Positions 15,638-24,640 are shown, counted from the stretch's first letter. The stretch is DNA of 64,000 nucleotides from CAVQRC01 sp963715045 (GCA_963715045.1 CAVQRC010000006.1:248001-312000); one strand, 5' to 3'. Notes: generated from the letters alone by a model not told the origin. Made by a program: numbers and translations.

Positions 15638-17770
15638 TCACCGCAGAGGCGGTCGTGTTTCCAGCGAGATCAGCGGTACGCCGTGGGCGTTTGAGGCAGA
15701 TCCAACGTGAATCACATGGCGTGCCGAGTCGACCACCACGATCTCCAGCAGGTGCTTGAGGTGCGGGATCCCGATCTCGTCGAGCAGCACGGGCGGGAGG
15801 TGGCGGAAATTGAGCCGTGCGTCGACGACGTACGTTCCGGCCTGCGGCAGGTGGACCGGGTAGTTCTGCCCGATCGTACCCAGCGGCGGGATGCTCCCCT
15901 TGGCGAGGCGAAACGTCGGCGGCCGCCCGTAGCTCGCCGACACCCGCGTCGCCGGGCGGACGACGTTCAGCGGTTGCAGGTGCCGGTTCACGCTCAACAC
16001 GATCGAACGTTCGGTACCTCGCGTGGTGAGCGCGATGAACTTGTTCTGGAAGTTGAGCAAGTGGCGGTCACTTGCGATCTGGCCCGCCTCGACGGCGTAA
16101 CTGTGCGAGTCTCGCAGGTCGCCGTTCTCATCGAGATCGCCCGAGCAAAATACGACGCGGCCGCACGGATCGTACACGGTGACCGCCACCCATACCTGGC
16201 GTTCGGCCGTGAAGCCGCTGGGAAAGCTGTGGCCCGCAACCTTGCTCGTGACGTCGACGCGGACGTCGATCGTGTCGCCGACGGCGGCGAACTTCGGCGC
16301 CCCGACGCGAATGCAGGCCGCGGCGCGGAGCAGCTCATAGCGTTTGGAATTCGCCGTCGCGAGCTGGTGGCGGTTGCGAATCCGAAGTTCCTGCAGTGTC
16401 TTCTGCTGATGCGGCGTGAGGCACTCCGGTCGGCGATAGTCGGTTTCGTACATCCAGTCGAGCTTGTGGGGAAACTCCGTATCGGGCAGCAAGGAGTAGT
16501 CGGGACCGGCGAACGTGTGGTCCGAAAGAGGACGTAGCGGGATGAGCGCGGGGTCGACACCTGGCACGACCGCGGCCCGCCCGAGTGGCCGCCGGTGCTC
16601 GGGGATCGGTTGGCCCTGCACGGGCCCCATGTGGCACTGCTGGCAGGTAATCCCCTGCTTGGCTGCCGGACTGTTCAGCCATTCACTGAACGCTTCTTCC
16701 AGACGGACTCCATCCGGACTGAGTACATCGTGGCAACTGCCGCAGAAGGCCGACTGCTTGAGATACGGTCTGGCGGCCGCGTCATGAGCCCCGGTCTGCG
16801 TTGTGACCGGGTCGTCGAAGGGGCCGTACATGCACTCATCGACGAGTTGACCCGGTTGAATGAACTGGCGGCCGCTCGCCTTGTAGAACGGTTCGGACTG
16901 TCGGTGACAGACCACGCACGTCACGCCTTCCATCGAGAGCCGTGAGCGATGAATGTTCCGTCGCAGGCCGTCCTCACCCAACGCCGTGCCGAGCGGTGTA
17001 TGGCAGCGGCTGCAGAAGGTCCCGATGGTTCCGCCCGTGCGTTCCTCCAGCGTCAGATTGAAGGCCTCGAACACCGGACTGTGCTGGGCGTAGTGATGCA
17101 TCGATCGCGACCACTCTTCGTATTGCTGCGGGTGGCACTGCTTGCATTGCCGCGCCGAGGGGAAGTCGACCTCGAGCAGCGGGCGGATGTTGCAGCCTGG
17201 CGGCAGTACGTATTGCAGGGCGCCGTTTTGGATCCAGCGGTAGACGACTTCGAGTTGGCCCTTTGTCAGCCACTCGTGCTTGTCGTCGGGCATCATCGGC
17301 TCGTCGGGAAGTTCCGAATCAATCGCCGCGGCGGCGTTCCAGGCGACCATTTCCCACAGGTAAGAGCTCTCCGGATCACCTGGAACGATCGAGGGCATGC
17401 CGGTGTCTTGACCGGCCGCGAGAATCGCTTCGTAGCTGGAGAGGTCATGCCGCTTGGTCTGACGACGATGGCAGCCCGTGCACTTGTGTTGCAGAATCAG
17501 CTCGACTTCCAGCCAATCCGGATCAAAAGGGTGCGGCCTGGCGGAAATCGTGTGCGGGACCGCGGACGCCCGATCATCGCGGGGACCGCCCCCGGTCAGC
17601 AGTAGAACGCACGCCAGGACCGCGGTCGACGAAACAGCGAGCAATCGGCGGTGACGAATCAACGGCCCAACACAGGAAGGACTTCGAATCACGGTGAACA
17701 GAGGGGATCGGGGTGAAGCATGCTGCCGGACCACAGGCCGCGGCGAGCGCAATCGATGCGATCCGGCCAC
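15638..17770 (-). CDS. Exported six-haem cytochrome c
   Basis: A protein of up to 710 aa with a hydrophobic export segment at about residues 43-61 and six CxxCH haem sites, at about residues 97, 209, 253, 285, 343 and 376. The region around the first haem resembles planctomycete cytochromes (DLSSYEAILAAGQDTGMPSIVPGDPE); the other five are spaced like multihaem nitrite/hydroxylamine-type or c554-type cytochromes. The C-terminal 300 residues form a haem-free domain rich in beta-strands. It should carry electrons in the periplasm or at the outer membrane. The first 40 residues are unusual, and a GTG about 25 codons in may be the true start. Confidence 0.85.
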   Translation of the reverse strand: MAGSHRLRSPRPVVRQHASPRSPLFTVIRSPSCVGPLIRHRRLLAVSSTAVLACVLLLTGGGPRDDRASAVPHTISARPHPFDPDWLEVELILQHKCTGCHRRQTKRHDLSSYEAILAAGQDTGMPSIVPGDPESSYLWEMVAWNAAAAIDSELPDEPMMPDDKHEWLTKGQLEVVYRWIQNGALQYVLPPGCNIRPLLEVDFPSARQCKQCHPQQYEEWSRSMHHYAQHSPVFEAFNLTLEERTGGTIGTFCSRCHTPLGTALGEDGLRRNIHRSRLSMEGVTCVVCHRQSEPFYKASGRQFIQPGQLVDECMYGPFDDPVTTQTGAHDAAARPYLKQSAFCGSCHDVLSPDGVRLEEAFSEWLNSPAAKQGITCQQCHMGPVQGQPIPEHRRPLGRAAVVPGVDPALIPLRPLSDHTFAGPDYSLLPDTEFPHKLDWMYETDYRRPECLTPHQQKTLQELRIRNRHQLATANSKRYELLRAAACIRVGAPKFAAVGDTIDVRVDVTSKVAGHSFPSGFTAERQVWVAVTVYDPCGRVVFCSGDLDENGDLRDSHSYAVEAGQIASDRHLLNFQNKFIALTTRGTERSIVLSVNRHLQPLNVVRPATRVSASYGRPPTFRLAKGSIPPLGTIGQNYPVHLPQAGTYVVDARLNFRHLPPVLLDEIGIPHLKHLLEIVVVDSARHVIHVGSASNAHGVPLISLETRPPLR

Positions 17771-18109
17771 CGCCGCTTATCAGCACCATCGGTCCGACCG
17801 CGCGAGCGGGTTCGACCTATACCAGCCGGACCGACCGAAGCCTGAAACCGCCAGAGGTCACCTGACCGGCAGAGCTTGCCGAAATCCCCACCAAAGCCCG
17901 GCATTTGGCGGCGGGTGCCCGCTGATCGTGGGATCCCCGACGGTCACGCTGATCCCGACCGCCACTCACGGCATCCGAATGCCGGGATTTTCTGCGGCAA
18001 GGACCGCCGCGGCAAAGTCCGGCATTCTGGTGCGCTGCCTGGCCGCCGCTGCATGTGCACTGGTCAGGGGACGCGGCGTCACTCGGGCAAGCAGCTGCCG
18101 ATGCGGGCG
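17771..18109. other. Intergenic stretch without a recognised gene
   Basis: About 340 bp between the cytochrome gene and the end of mutS. No open frame here has a credible start or similarity. It contains the inverted repeat at 17977-18027. Confidence 0.5.
17977..18027. repeat. Inverted repeat downstream of mutS
   Basis: GAATGCCGG at 17977-17985 pairs with CCGGCATTC at 18019-18027, and an inner GCGG/CCGC pair extends the stem. It lies just past the mutS stop on the minus strand and could help end that transcript, though no T-tract follows. Confidence 0.4.
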
Positions 18110-20734
18110 CTACTTGGCAGAGCGCGCAGACGTTTGATCTTCGCTGCGAAGCTCGCGCTGCCACTCGCTGAGCAGCGTGAGTGCCTCGAGCGGAGCGATC
18201 TGATCGATGTCGAGTTCGCGGAGCTTGTCGACGATTGGATGATCTGCTGGACCAAACAGCGTTAACTGCAGCGGACCGCCGCTGCCGTTGTGGCGGGCGA
18301 CTTTCGGCCGCCCTTGTGGATCGATGTGCTCGTCTTCCAGGATCGCGAGGATCTCTTTCGCCCGCTCATTGACCTGCCGCGGCACGCCCGCCAGACGCGC
18401 GACGTGGATTCCGTAGCTCTTGTCGGCAGCTCCTGCGACGATCTGATGCAGAAACACGACGTCGTCGTTCCACTCCCGCACGGCCACGTTGAGGTTCTGG
18501 ACTCGTTCCAGCGAGTTGGCCAGATCGGTCAATTCATGGTAGTGCGTGGCGAACAGCGTGCGGCAGCCAACCGTATCGTGCAGGTACTCGACGATACTCC
18601 AGGCCAGCGAGACGCCGTCATAGGTGCTCGTACCGCGACCGATTTCGTCGAGGATCACGAGGCTCCGGCGGGTGGCCGTATTGAGGATCCGGGCGGTTTC
18701 GGTCATTTCGACCATGAACGTGCTTTGGCCACGGGCCAGTTCGTCGCTGGCGCCGACGCGTGCAAAAACGCGGTCCGCGATTCCGATGGTGGCCTCGCGG
18801 GCGGGAACGAAGCTTCCCATCTGGGCCATCATGGTGATCAACGCGACTTGGCGGATGTAGGTGCTCTTGCCGGCCATGTTGGGGCCGGTGATGATCGCGA
18901 CCCTGCCGAGTTGGTCGTCGTCTCCCAGCCGGGCATCGTTGGGGACGAAGGTACCGGTCGGCTCGAGCACATCGAGCACGGGGTGACGACCTTCACGGAT
19001 TACGAGGACTGGTTCGTCGAGGATGCTTGGCCGGCAGTAGCCCTGTTCGACGGCGAGAAACGCGAGGGCGGAGAGGACGTCGGCTTCGGCGAGCACGGCT
19101 GCCGTGGCTGCCAGCCGCGGGGCCGCGGCTGCGGCCTGTTCGCGGAGGGCCAGGAAGAGTTCGTACTCCAGCTCCCGCGAACGGTCCTCGGCCGAAAGCA
19201 CCCGCTCTTCGTACTCTTTGAGTTCGGGAGTGATATACCGCTCGGCCGCCTTGATGGTCTGCTTGCGATGGTAGTTTTCGGGAACCTTGTCGCTGTGCGC
19301 GTGCGTGATCTCGAGGTAGTAGCCGAAGACTTTGTTAAAGCCGACCTTGATATTGGGGATCCCCGTACGCTCGATTTCCCGAGCCTGGTATTCCGCGATC
19401 CATTGCTTGCCACCCCGGGCGAGGCCCCGCAATTCATCGAGCTCGGCATTCACGCCGACGCGAATGATGTCTCCGTCTCGGGCCGAGAGGGGGCAGTCGT
19501 CGACGAGTGTCGTGAGGAGTCGGTCTCCAAGTTCGACGCAGAGGTCGAAGCGCGAGGCCAGTACCCGCCAGCGGTCGGCCCGGCGATTGACCAGCAGGGG
19601 TTCGAGTCGGGGCAGGACCGCGAGCGTGCGACCGAGCGAGGACAGGTCGCGGGGGCTGGCCCGACCGGTCGTGACGCGGGCGAGCAGCCGCTGAATGTCG
19701 AAGATTGAGCGTAGTTGTTCGCGGATGGCATGGCGGTCGCTGGATTCTTCAACGAGTTCGCCCACGGCATCGAGACGGGCGGTGATGCCGGCCGGTTCCG
19801 CGAGCGGTGCGGCGACCCAGTCTGCCAACAGCCGCGCGCCCATCGCCGAGACGGTGCGATCGATCGCACCCAGCAGGGACCCCTCACGGCGGCCGTCGCG
19901 AATCGTGCGGGTGATTTCCAGACTCCGCCGCGTCGCCGGATCGATCTCCAACGCCGTACCCCGCTCGAAGCGTTCGAGCCGATCCAGGTGCGCCAGTGAG
20001 CTCTTTTGAGTCTCGTGCAGGTAGTCGAGGATGGCTCCGGCTGCCCGAATTGCCGCGACATCCCCGGGCTGACCTTCGGGATCGAACCCGAAACCTTCCA
20101 GGGAGCGCGTACCGAACTGCTTGTTGAGCGCATCGGTCGCCGACTTGACGGCAAACGCCCAGCCTGGCCGCCGGGTGCACACGGCGTGGCCGGGAAGATC
20201 CCAGCAGGTCTTGTCGTCGTCGCTGACGAGATACTCGACGGCCGAGACCTGGGCAATCTGATCGCCCAGCCGCTGCCGAGAGAAACTGCCGGCCGAGAAT
20301 CGACCCGTCGAAATGTCGACCCATGCCAGACCCGCCGGATCGCCGGTCACGATCGCCGCCAGGTAGTTGTTTTCCTCGGGTGAGAGCAGCGCGTCGTCGG
20401 TAACCGTGCCCCGACTGACGATCCGCGTCACTTCGCGGCGGACCAGCCCTTTGGCCTTCTTGGGGTCCTCGACCTGTTCGCAAATCGCCGCCCGATATCC
20501 GCAGCGAATCAACTTGGCCAGATACGACTCGAGCTGGTGATGCGGAAAACCGGCCATCGGAATCGGGTTGTCGCCCTTGTCCCGACTCGTGAGCGTGAGG
20601 CCCAACTCCCGTGCCACCGTCTTCGCATCGTCGAAAAACAGCTCGTAAAAGTCACCCATGCGAAACAGCAGGATCGCGTCGCCACAGGCCTGCTTGGCCT
20701 CGTGGTATTGCTGCATCATCGGTGAATGGGACAT
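18110..20734 (-). CDS. mutS: DNA mismatch repair protein MutS
   Basis: Recognises mismatches and small loops and starts repair with MutL. The 874-aa protein has the mismatch-binding motif GDFYELF (about residues 27-33), the connector and lever domains, the Walker A ITGPNMAGKST, the Walker B DEIGRGTSTYDG and the dimer-contact region TLFATHYHELTDL. It is full length and intact. It appears to be a single-gene unit, with no mutL in the window. Confidence 0.97.
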   Translation of the reverse strand: MSHSPMMQQYHEAKQACGDAILLFRMGDFYELFFDDAKTVARELGLTLTSRDKGDNPIPMAGFPHHQLESYLAKLIRCGYRAAICEQVEDPKKAKGLVRREVTRIVSRGTVTDDALLSPEENNYLAAIVTGDPAGLAWVDISTGRFSAGSFSRQRLGDQIAQVSAVEYLVSDDDKTCWDLPGHAVCTRRPGWAFAVKSATDALNKQFGTRSLEGFGFDPEGQPGDVAAIRAAGAILDYLHETQKSSLAHLDRLERFERGTALEIDPATRRSLEITRTIRDGRREGSLLGAIDRTVSAMGARLLADWVAAPLAEPAGITARLDAVGELVEESSDRHAIREQLRSIFDIQRLLARVTTGRASPRDLSSLGRTLAVLPRLEPLLVNRRADRWRVLASRFDLCVELGDRLLTTLVDDCPLSARDGDIIRVGVNAELDELRGLARGGKQWIAEYQAREIERTGIPNIKVGFNKVFGYYLEITHAHSDKVPENYHRKQTIKAAERYITPELKEYEERVLSAEDRSRELEYELFLALREQAAAAAPRLAATAAVLAEADVLSALAFLAVEQGYCRPSILDEPVLVIREGRHPVLDVLEPTGTFVPNDARLGDDDQLGRVAIITGPNMAGKSTYIRQVALITMMAQMGSFVPAREATIGIADRVFARVGASDELARGQSTFMVEMTETARILNTATRRSLVILDEIGRGTSTYDGVSLAWSIVEYLHDTVGCRTLFATHYHELTDLANSLERVQNLNVAVREWNDDVVFLHQIVAGAADKSYGIHVARLAGVPRQVNERAKEILAILEDEHIDPQGRPKVARHNGSGGPLQLTLFGPADHPIVDKLRELDIDQIAPLEALTLLSEWQRELRSEDQTSARSAK

Positions 20735-20818
20735 CGCTGGCTGGGCTTCGTGCTGAGGTGGATGGCCGTTCTGGTTCCTCGACGCATGCTAGCACTGCAG
20801 CCCGCTCGACCTCAAGGT

Positions 20819-20915
20819 GGGAGTATGGGAATGGATGAATGGGCGAATAGGCGAATAGAGAAATGGGCCTAGCAGCCCCATTTGCCCATTTGCCTATCAG
20901 CCCTTTCGCCTGTCT
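20819..20915. repeat. GGGCGAAT tandem repeat and hairpin
   Basis: Units of GGGCGAATA/GGCGAAT on one side are mirrored by GCCCATTTGCC-type units after AGCAGCCCC, so the block can fold back on itself. It lies between divergent mutS and fliG. The same unit recurs near 35.3 and 63.3-63.6 kb. Confidence 0.65.
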
Positions 20916-21028
20916 ACCCCTCTGAACCGAGTAAAAGTTTGACGATTGAGAAGACCGATACAGTCAGGTAGCAGGGGCGGTCGCCTGGACTCGCTCCGAC
21001 GCACTCTTCTCCTCCAGATACGCACGGC

Positions 21029-22021
21029 ATGTCCTCACTGCGAAAAGCCGCCGTCCTGCTGATGAGTCTTCCACAGGAAGAGGCCGCCACGCTGCTGACG
21101 AGCCTCGACCAGGCGCTCGTCGAGCAGGTGTCGCTCGAGATCGCCCGCATCAAGAGCGTGTCGGCGGAAGAGCAGGAGCAGACGATTCTTGAATTCGCCG
21201 AGTGCAATCCGTCGACCGTGGGCTCGGAAGGGGGCGGGTTGTCGTTTGCCGAGGCCTTGTTGGAGAAGGCCCTCGGTGGCAAGGCGGGCGGGGCGATTTC
21301 CTCGCTGCGGCACCAGATTGAGTCGCTGCCCTTTGGATTTCTCCGCACCGTCGATGCGCAGAATATTCTGACCTACATCCTCGACGAACATCCGCAGACG
21401 ATCGCCTTGGTCCTGTCACACCTGCCGGCCGGGTTCGCGGCCGAGATCCTGGCCGGCCTGCCGACCGAACAGCAGATCTCCGTGGTCCGTCGGATTGCGA
21501 ACATGGGACAGACGAGCCCCGACATCATCAAGGAAGTCGAAGCGGGTCTCGAGCGGCGAATGTCGAACGTGATGAGCCAGGATTTCCGCAGTGCCGGAGG
21601 CATCGATTCGGTGGCCGAGATGCTCAACGTCGCGGAGCGGTCGACCGAGCGGGCCATCATGGAGAATCTCGCTCAAGACGACCCCGACCTTGTCGAAGAG
21701 ATCCGCCGGCGGATGTTCATCTTCGAAGACATCACCAAGTTCGCCGACCCGGACATTCAGAAGCTGCTCAAGAACGTCGAGAGCGCGCAATGGGCGCTGG
21801 CACTCAAGGGCGCGAGTCAGGAACTGTGCGACAAGATTCTCGGCAACATGTCGGAGCGGGCGGGCAAGATGCTCAAGGAGGAAATGGATTACCTGGGTGC
21901 CGTCAAGCTGTCGGCTGTCGAAAAGATGCAGCAGCAAATCGTCGATGTGGTGCGGGGACTCGAGGACGCGGGCGAGATCGAGATCAGTTCCGCTGGCGAG
22001 CAGGAACAGATGGTCGGCTAG
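21029..22021 (+). CDS. fliG: Flagellar motor switch protein FliG
   Basis: Rotor component that couples the switch complex to the MS ring and contacts MotA. The 330-aa protein has all three domains: N-terminal SLRKAAVLLMSLPQEEAATLL, the middle EHPQTIALVLSHLP segment (EHPQ motif), and the C-terminal torque region FEDITKFADPDIQKLLKNVE with the charged helix MSERAGKMLKEEMDYLGAVKLSAVEKMQQQIV. It stands alone with no other flagellar genes nearby, as is common in planctomycetes, whose flagellar genes are scattered. Confidence 0.95.
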   Translation: MSSLRKAAVLLMSLPQEEAATLLTSLDQALVEQVSLEIARIKSVSAEEQEQTILEFAECNPSTVGSEGGGLSFAEALLEKALGGKAGGAISSLRHQIESLPFGFLRTVDAQNILTYILDEHPQTIALVLSHLPAGFAAEILAGLPTEQQISVVRRIANMGQTSPDIIKEVEAGLERRMSNVMSQDFRSAGGIDSVAEMLNVAERSTERAIMENLAQDDPDLVEEIRRRMFIFEDITKFADPDIQKLLKNVESAQWALALKGASQELCDKILGNMSERAGKMLKEEMDYLGAVKLSAVEKMQQQIVDVVRGLEDAGEIEISSAGEQEQMVG

Positions 22022-22032
22022 CGGCGGACTCT

Positions 22033-22524
22033 TCATTCGTCGGTGAGTTCACACGTGGCGACTTGTCCTTCGCATTCGTCGACCTCGATGCGAACGAGGC
22101 TTGGACGGACCCCGGTGCGATCTTCGAGCAAGGTCAGCAGGTGGCGACCGATGTGGCGGGCGAGGAGTTCGGCGGTCGTGTTGGACATGGGCAGCAATGC
22201 GCAGTCATTCCGCGGAAATACCCAGCGGCGATCCTCGAATTGGGCGAACACCTCGAGCCCTTCTTCGTGGACGTGGATCGTCGGGTGTTCGGTCGGCAGC
22301 AGCATGCGGTGGTCCAGCCGCTCGACGACTTCTACGAGCGCGTCGCGAAGCGCGATGAAGTCGATCACATACTGATTCTCGTCCAACTGGCCGTGGACTT
22401 CTGCCTGCACTTTGTAGTTGTGGCCGTGCAGGCGTTCGCAGATGTCGCCGTCGTACGTGATGAAGTGCGCGGCACTGAACACAAGGTAGTCCTTCGCCAT
22501 CCGCACGCAGTAAGTTTCGGACAT
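22033..22524 (-). CDS. queD: 6-pyruvoyl-tetrahydropterin synthase family protein (QueD-like)
   Basis: A 163-aa PTPS-fold enzyme. The zinc-binding histidines are in FSAAHF and LHGHNY, and the catalytic Cys lies in CERLHGH, the CxxxHGH pattern of QueD (6-carboxytetrahydropterin synthase of the queuosine pathway). The C-terminal EVDECEGQVATCEL supplies the conserved glutamate. Queuosine synthesis is the default call. Since H4MPT genes occur in this window and PTPS homologues accompany them in some planctomycetes, a pterin role for that cofactor cannot be excluded. It is convergent with fliG, and a short repeat lies upstream. Confidence 0.85.
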   Translation of the reverse strand: MSETYCVRMAKDYLVFSAAHFITYDGDICERLHGHNYKVQAEVHGQLDENQYVIDFIALRDALVEVVERLDHRMLLPTEHPTIHVHEEGLEVFAQFEDRRWVFPRNDCALLPMSNTTAELLARHIGRHLLTLLEDRTGVRPSLVRIEVDECEGQVATCELTDE

Positions 22525-22545
22525 TTGAGGCAGTTCAGGGGGCAG

Positions 22546-22603
22546 GAATGACTAATGACTAAGAACTAATGACTAACGAATGCCACAATGACCAATGACC
22601 AAC
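22546..22603. repeat. AATGACTA/AATGACCA tandem repeat
   Basis: Imperfect copies of AATGACTA then AATGACCA fill the space upstream of queD, between it and the CitG-like gene. Confidence 0.55.
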
Positions 22604-22637
22604 ACAAGTATCCGTCCACACTTCCGACAAGCTCCCC

Positions 22638-22694
22638 ATCTCCTTGTCTCCTTGTCTCCGAGTCTCCTTGTCTCCGAGTCTCCGAGTCTCCTTC
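22638..22694. repeat. CTCCTTGT/CTCCGAGT tandem repeat
   Basis: Seven or so 8- to 9-base units of TCTCCTTG and TCTCCGAG lie just past the stop of the CitG-like gene. On the other strand they read GGAGACAA, the unit of the long array at 46940-47093. Confidence 0.65.
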
Positions 22695-22714
22695 GCAATC
22701 GCCCCTTGGCCTTG

Positions 22715-23608
22715 TCACGCGGTCACGCGGCTCTCGCGGAGGAGCACGAACAGGGCGGCCGCGACCAGGTCGGCCGTGGTCCCCGGGTTGCGTTGATTGC
22801 CGTCATCGCGGAGCCACCGGTCGAAATCCTCGAGCGCCCGGTCGAAGGGGGTCCCGCAATATACCGCTCGGGTGCCGGCGGCCGCGAGCCGGTCATAGAT
22901 TCGCAGGATCGCACCCGCGCGGCCGGCCGCCTCGACGGCGAGCTGAAGACCGCACTTGCGAGCGATCAGCGAGTCGGGATAGTCGCGAAGGAGCTCCAGG
23001 AACGTCAGTAAGATCGCCGTTTCCAGATCGTCCGTGGCGGCCGCCAGCCAGTGCTGGATACGCAGCGCCGCGTGTTGAACCTGGGCGAAGCCATTGACGT
23101 ATTGCCGGGCGACGAGGTCGTGGTCGGCGGCCGGTTGCATTGCCGCTACGAGTCTCCACCGCGGGGGCGGGGCAGCGACGTCGCCCCGATCGGTGCGGCC
23201 CAGCCCGCCCGGCCTGGCGATTCGGATCGCCGCGTAGACCAGCCGGGTGTCTTCGACGTCGAGTGCCCGGAGAACCTCGTCGAGGCCCGCAGAGATGGCT
23301 GCCTCGACGGGCACCGCGGCGAGCGGGGCAAGCAATAGAATCGTACCCAGGTGGGTATTCGTCCCGACTTCCTGCCGCGACTTCGCCACGGCGTCATGAA
23401 TCGACTGGCCCACTCCCCGACAGGACGCGTCGGCCAGAATCGGGCCGATGGCCTTCGCGCTGGCGACGAAGTCGGCGTAAGTCGTGTCCGCAAACGAAGC
23501 CTCGGGGTGAACATTGCCCGGTTTGCGAGCGGTGGCTTCCATCAGGCACGCTGTGGTTACCTGGTCAGCCAGTGACTTCGGGCTGCGCGTGAAGTCCCAG
23601 CCGTTCAT
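22715..23608 (-). CDS. CitG/MdcB-like triphosphoribosyl-dephospho-CoA synthase family protein
   Basis: A 297-aa all-helical protein with the family motifs CLMEATARKPGNVHPEASFAD near the N-terminus, GTNTHLGTILLLAPLA (about residues 83-98) and DSLIARKCG. Classic CitG makes the prosthetic group of citrate lyase, but no citrate lyase genes are present. Stand-alone members of this type are, as I recall, associated with H4MPT-linked C1 genes in methylotrophs and planctomycetes, which would fit mch elsewhere in this window. MNGWDF at 23608 is the start; its ATG overlaps the oleB stop by 4 bp, so the two are probably co-translated. Confidence 0.8.
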   Translation of the reverse strand: MNGWDFTRSPKSLADQVTTACLMEATARKPGNVHPEASFADTTYADFVASAKAIGPILADASCRGVGQSIHDAVAKSRQEVGTNTHLGTILLLAPLAAVPVEAAISAGLDEVLRALDVEDTRLVYAAIRIARPGGLGRTDRGDVAAPPPRWRLVAAMQPAADHDLVARQYVNGFAQVQHAALRIQHWLAAATDDLETAILLTFLELLRDYPDSLIARKCGLQLAVEAAGRAGAILRIYDRLAAAGTRAVYCGTPFDRALEDFDRWLRDDGNQRNPGTTADLVAAALFVLLRESRVTA

Positions 23609-24567
23609 GGTGCGTCGAAATCTGCAGTCACGTCGGACTCCGACACGCGAGAATCGACACGCGGTGGTGGCGAATCGCGGTCGAGGAAGGATGACACCAG
23701 GCGGACCGCATCTTCCGGTGCATCTTCGACGACCCAGTGACCGACGTCGGCGAGCTCCACGACTTCCGCCCGCGGCCAGTGTTCGTAGAAGCGCTCCAGG
23801 CACGCCGGCGTGAAACACCAGTCCCGCATCCCCCACACGAGCAGGATCGGATGCCTCGCGAGTTGCGAGAGGCTCGCTTCGGTGTCGCACAGCGTTTGCC
23901 AGCTCGCGTGTCGGGGAGAGAGCGGGATGTCGCGGACGAATTGGTAGACGGCTGCGCGACGGGCCCACGAGTCGGTCGTCGCGAGGTAGCCGGCGCGAAC
24001 CTGGCGATCGAGTCGCCGACGTCGGGCGAGCGTCATGCGGAGGGCAGCCCGGGTGAATAGATTCAGGCCTTGCACCGCGAGTCGGCCCAGTACGGGAATG
24101 CGACACACGCGAATTCGCCAGGGAATGAACCACGGCGGAAACGCGCCCGTGTTGAATAACACCAGGCGATCGATCCGGTCAGGTTGGCCGTCCAGAGCCG
24201 TTAATCCGATGGCACCACCCCAATCCTGGGCGATGAGCGTCACGTGCGACAGCCCCAGGTGGTCGATCAGCGCCCGCAGATTCGTGGCGTGATCGGCCAG
24301 GGACAGCGGGCGTGTCGCGACGTCGCTCAAACCACAGCCCACATGATCCATTGCGATGCACCGCCAGCGGCCGCGAAACGACGAGATCAGTCTCCGCCAG
24401 TGAAACGACCAGGTCGGGTTTCCATGGACGAAGAGCAGCGTAGGGGCCTCCGCAGCGAGATCGGCCGGCGCCTCGTCGAGGTAGTGCATCCGGCCCTGCG
24501 GGCTGTCGAACCAGCGAGACCGGAAGGGATAGAGCGACTGGTAGCTAGCGTGGTCGGAGGGCGCCAT
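23605..24567 (-). CDS. oleB: Alpha/beta hydrolase, OleB-like (haloalkane dehalogenase family)
   Basis: A 320-aa alpha/beta hydrolase closest in pattern to OleB, the beta-lactone decarboxylase of olefin synthesis. It has the oxyanion motif HGNPTWSF (residues 48-55), the nucleophile Asp115 in AQDWGG, a likely acid near Asp249 in WGMRDWCF, and His277 in GHWVVEDA. The cap region PWRIRVCRIPVLGRLAVQGLNLF is characteristic of OleB rather than of true dehalogenases. The other ole genes (C and D) lie 14 kb away. A dehalogenase role cannot be excluded from sequence alone. It leads a two-gene unit with the CitG-like gene and is divergent from a DtxR-type regulator. Confidence 0.8.
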   Translation of the reverse strand: MAPSDHASYQSLYPFRSRWFDSPQGRMHYLDEAPADLAAEAPTLLFVHGNPTWSFHWRRLISSFRGRWRCIAMDHVGCGLSDVATRPLSLADHATNLRALIDHLGLSHVTLIAQDWGGAIGLTALDGQPDRIDRLVLFNTGAFPPWFIPWRIRVCRIPVLGRLAVQGLNLFTRAALRMTLARRRRLDRQVRAGYLATTDSWARRAAVYQFVRDIPLSPRHASWQTLCDTEASLSQLARHPILLVWGMRDWCFTPACLERFYEHWPRAEVVELADVGHWVVEDAPEDAVRLVSSFLDRDSPPPRVDSRVSESDVTADFDAP

Positions 24568-24573
24568 GGCCGC

Positions 24574-24579
24574 ATTCTA
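24574..24579 (-). promoter_or_regulatory. Putative -10 box for oleB
   Basis: On the minus strand TAGAAT ends six bases before the oleB ATG, so transcription would begin at or next to the start codon. No clear -35 box is seen. Confidence 0.3.
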
Positions 24580-24634
24580 GCGGCGGCGGCGGGTCGGCGA
24601 GTATGGGGCATTTTCGCCGCGTCGCGGGGAAGCA

Positions 24635-24640
24635 TAGAAT
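24635..24640 (+). promoter_or_regulatory. Putative -10 box for the DtxR-like gene
   Basis: TAGAAT ends nine bases before the ATG at 24650, mirroring the oleB box across the 82-bp gap. A start at the ATG (leaderless message) is implied. No clear -35 box is seen. Confidence 0.3.

Noticed and set aside
22715..23608. The CitG-like gene as part of a citrate lyase system
   Set aside because: No citrate lyase subunit or ligase genes are nearby, and the gene is coupled to oleB instead.
23605..24567. The OleB-like gene as a true haloalkane dehalogenase
   Set aside because: The catalytic residues fit both, but the cap-region pattern and the presence of oleC and oleD in the window favour the OleB assignment; kept only as an alternative.
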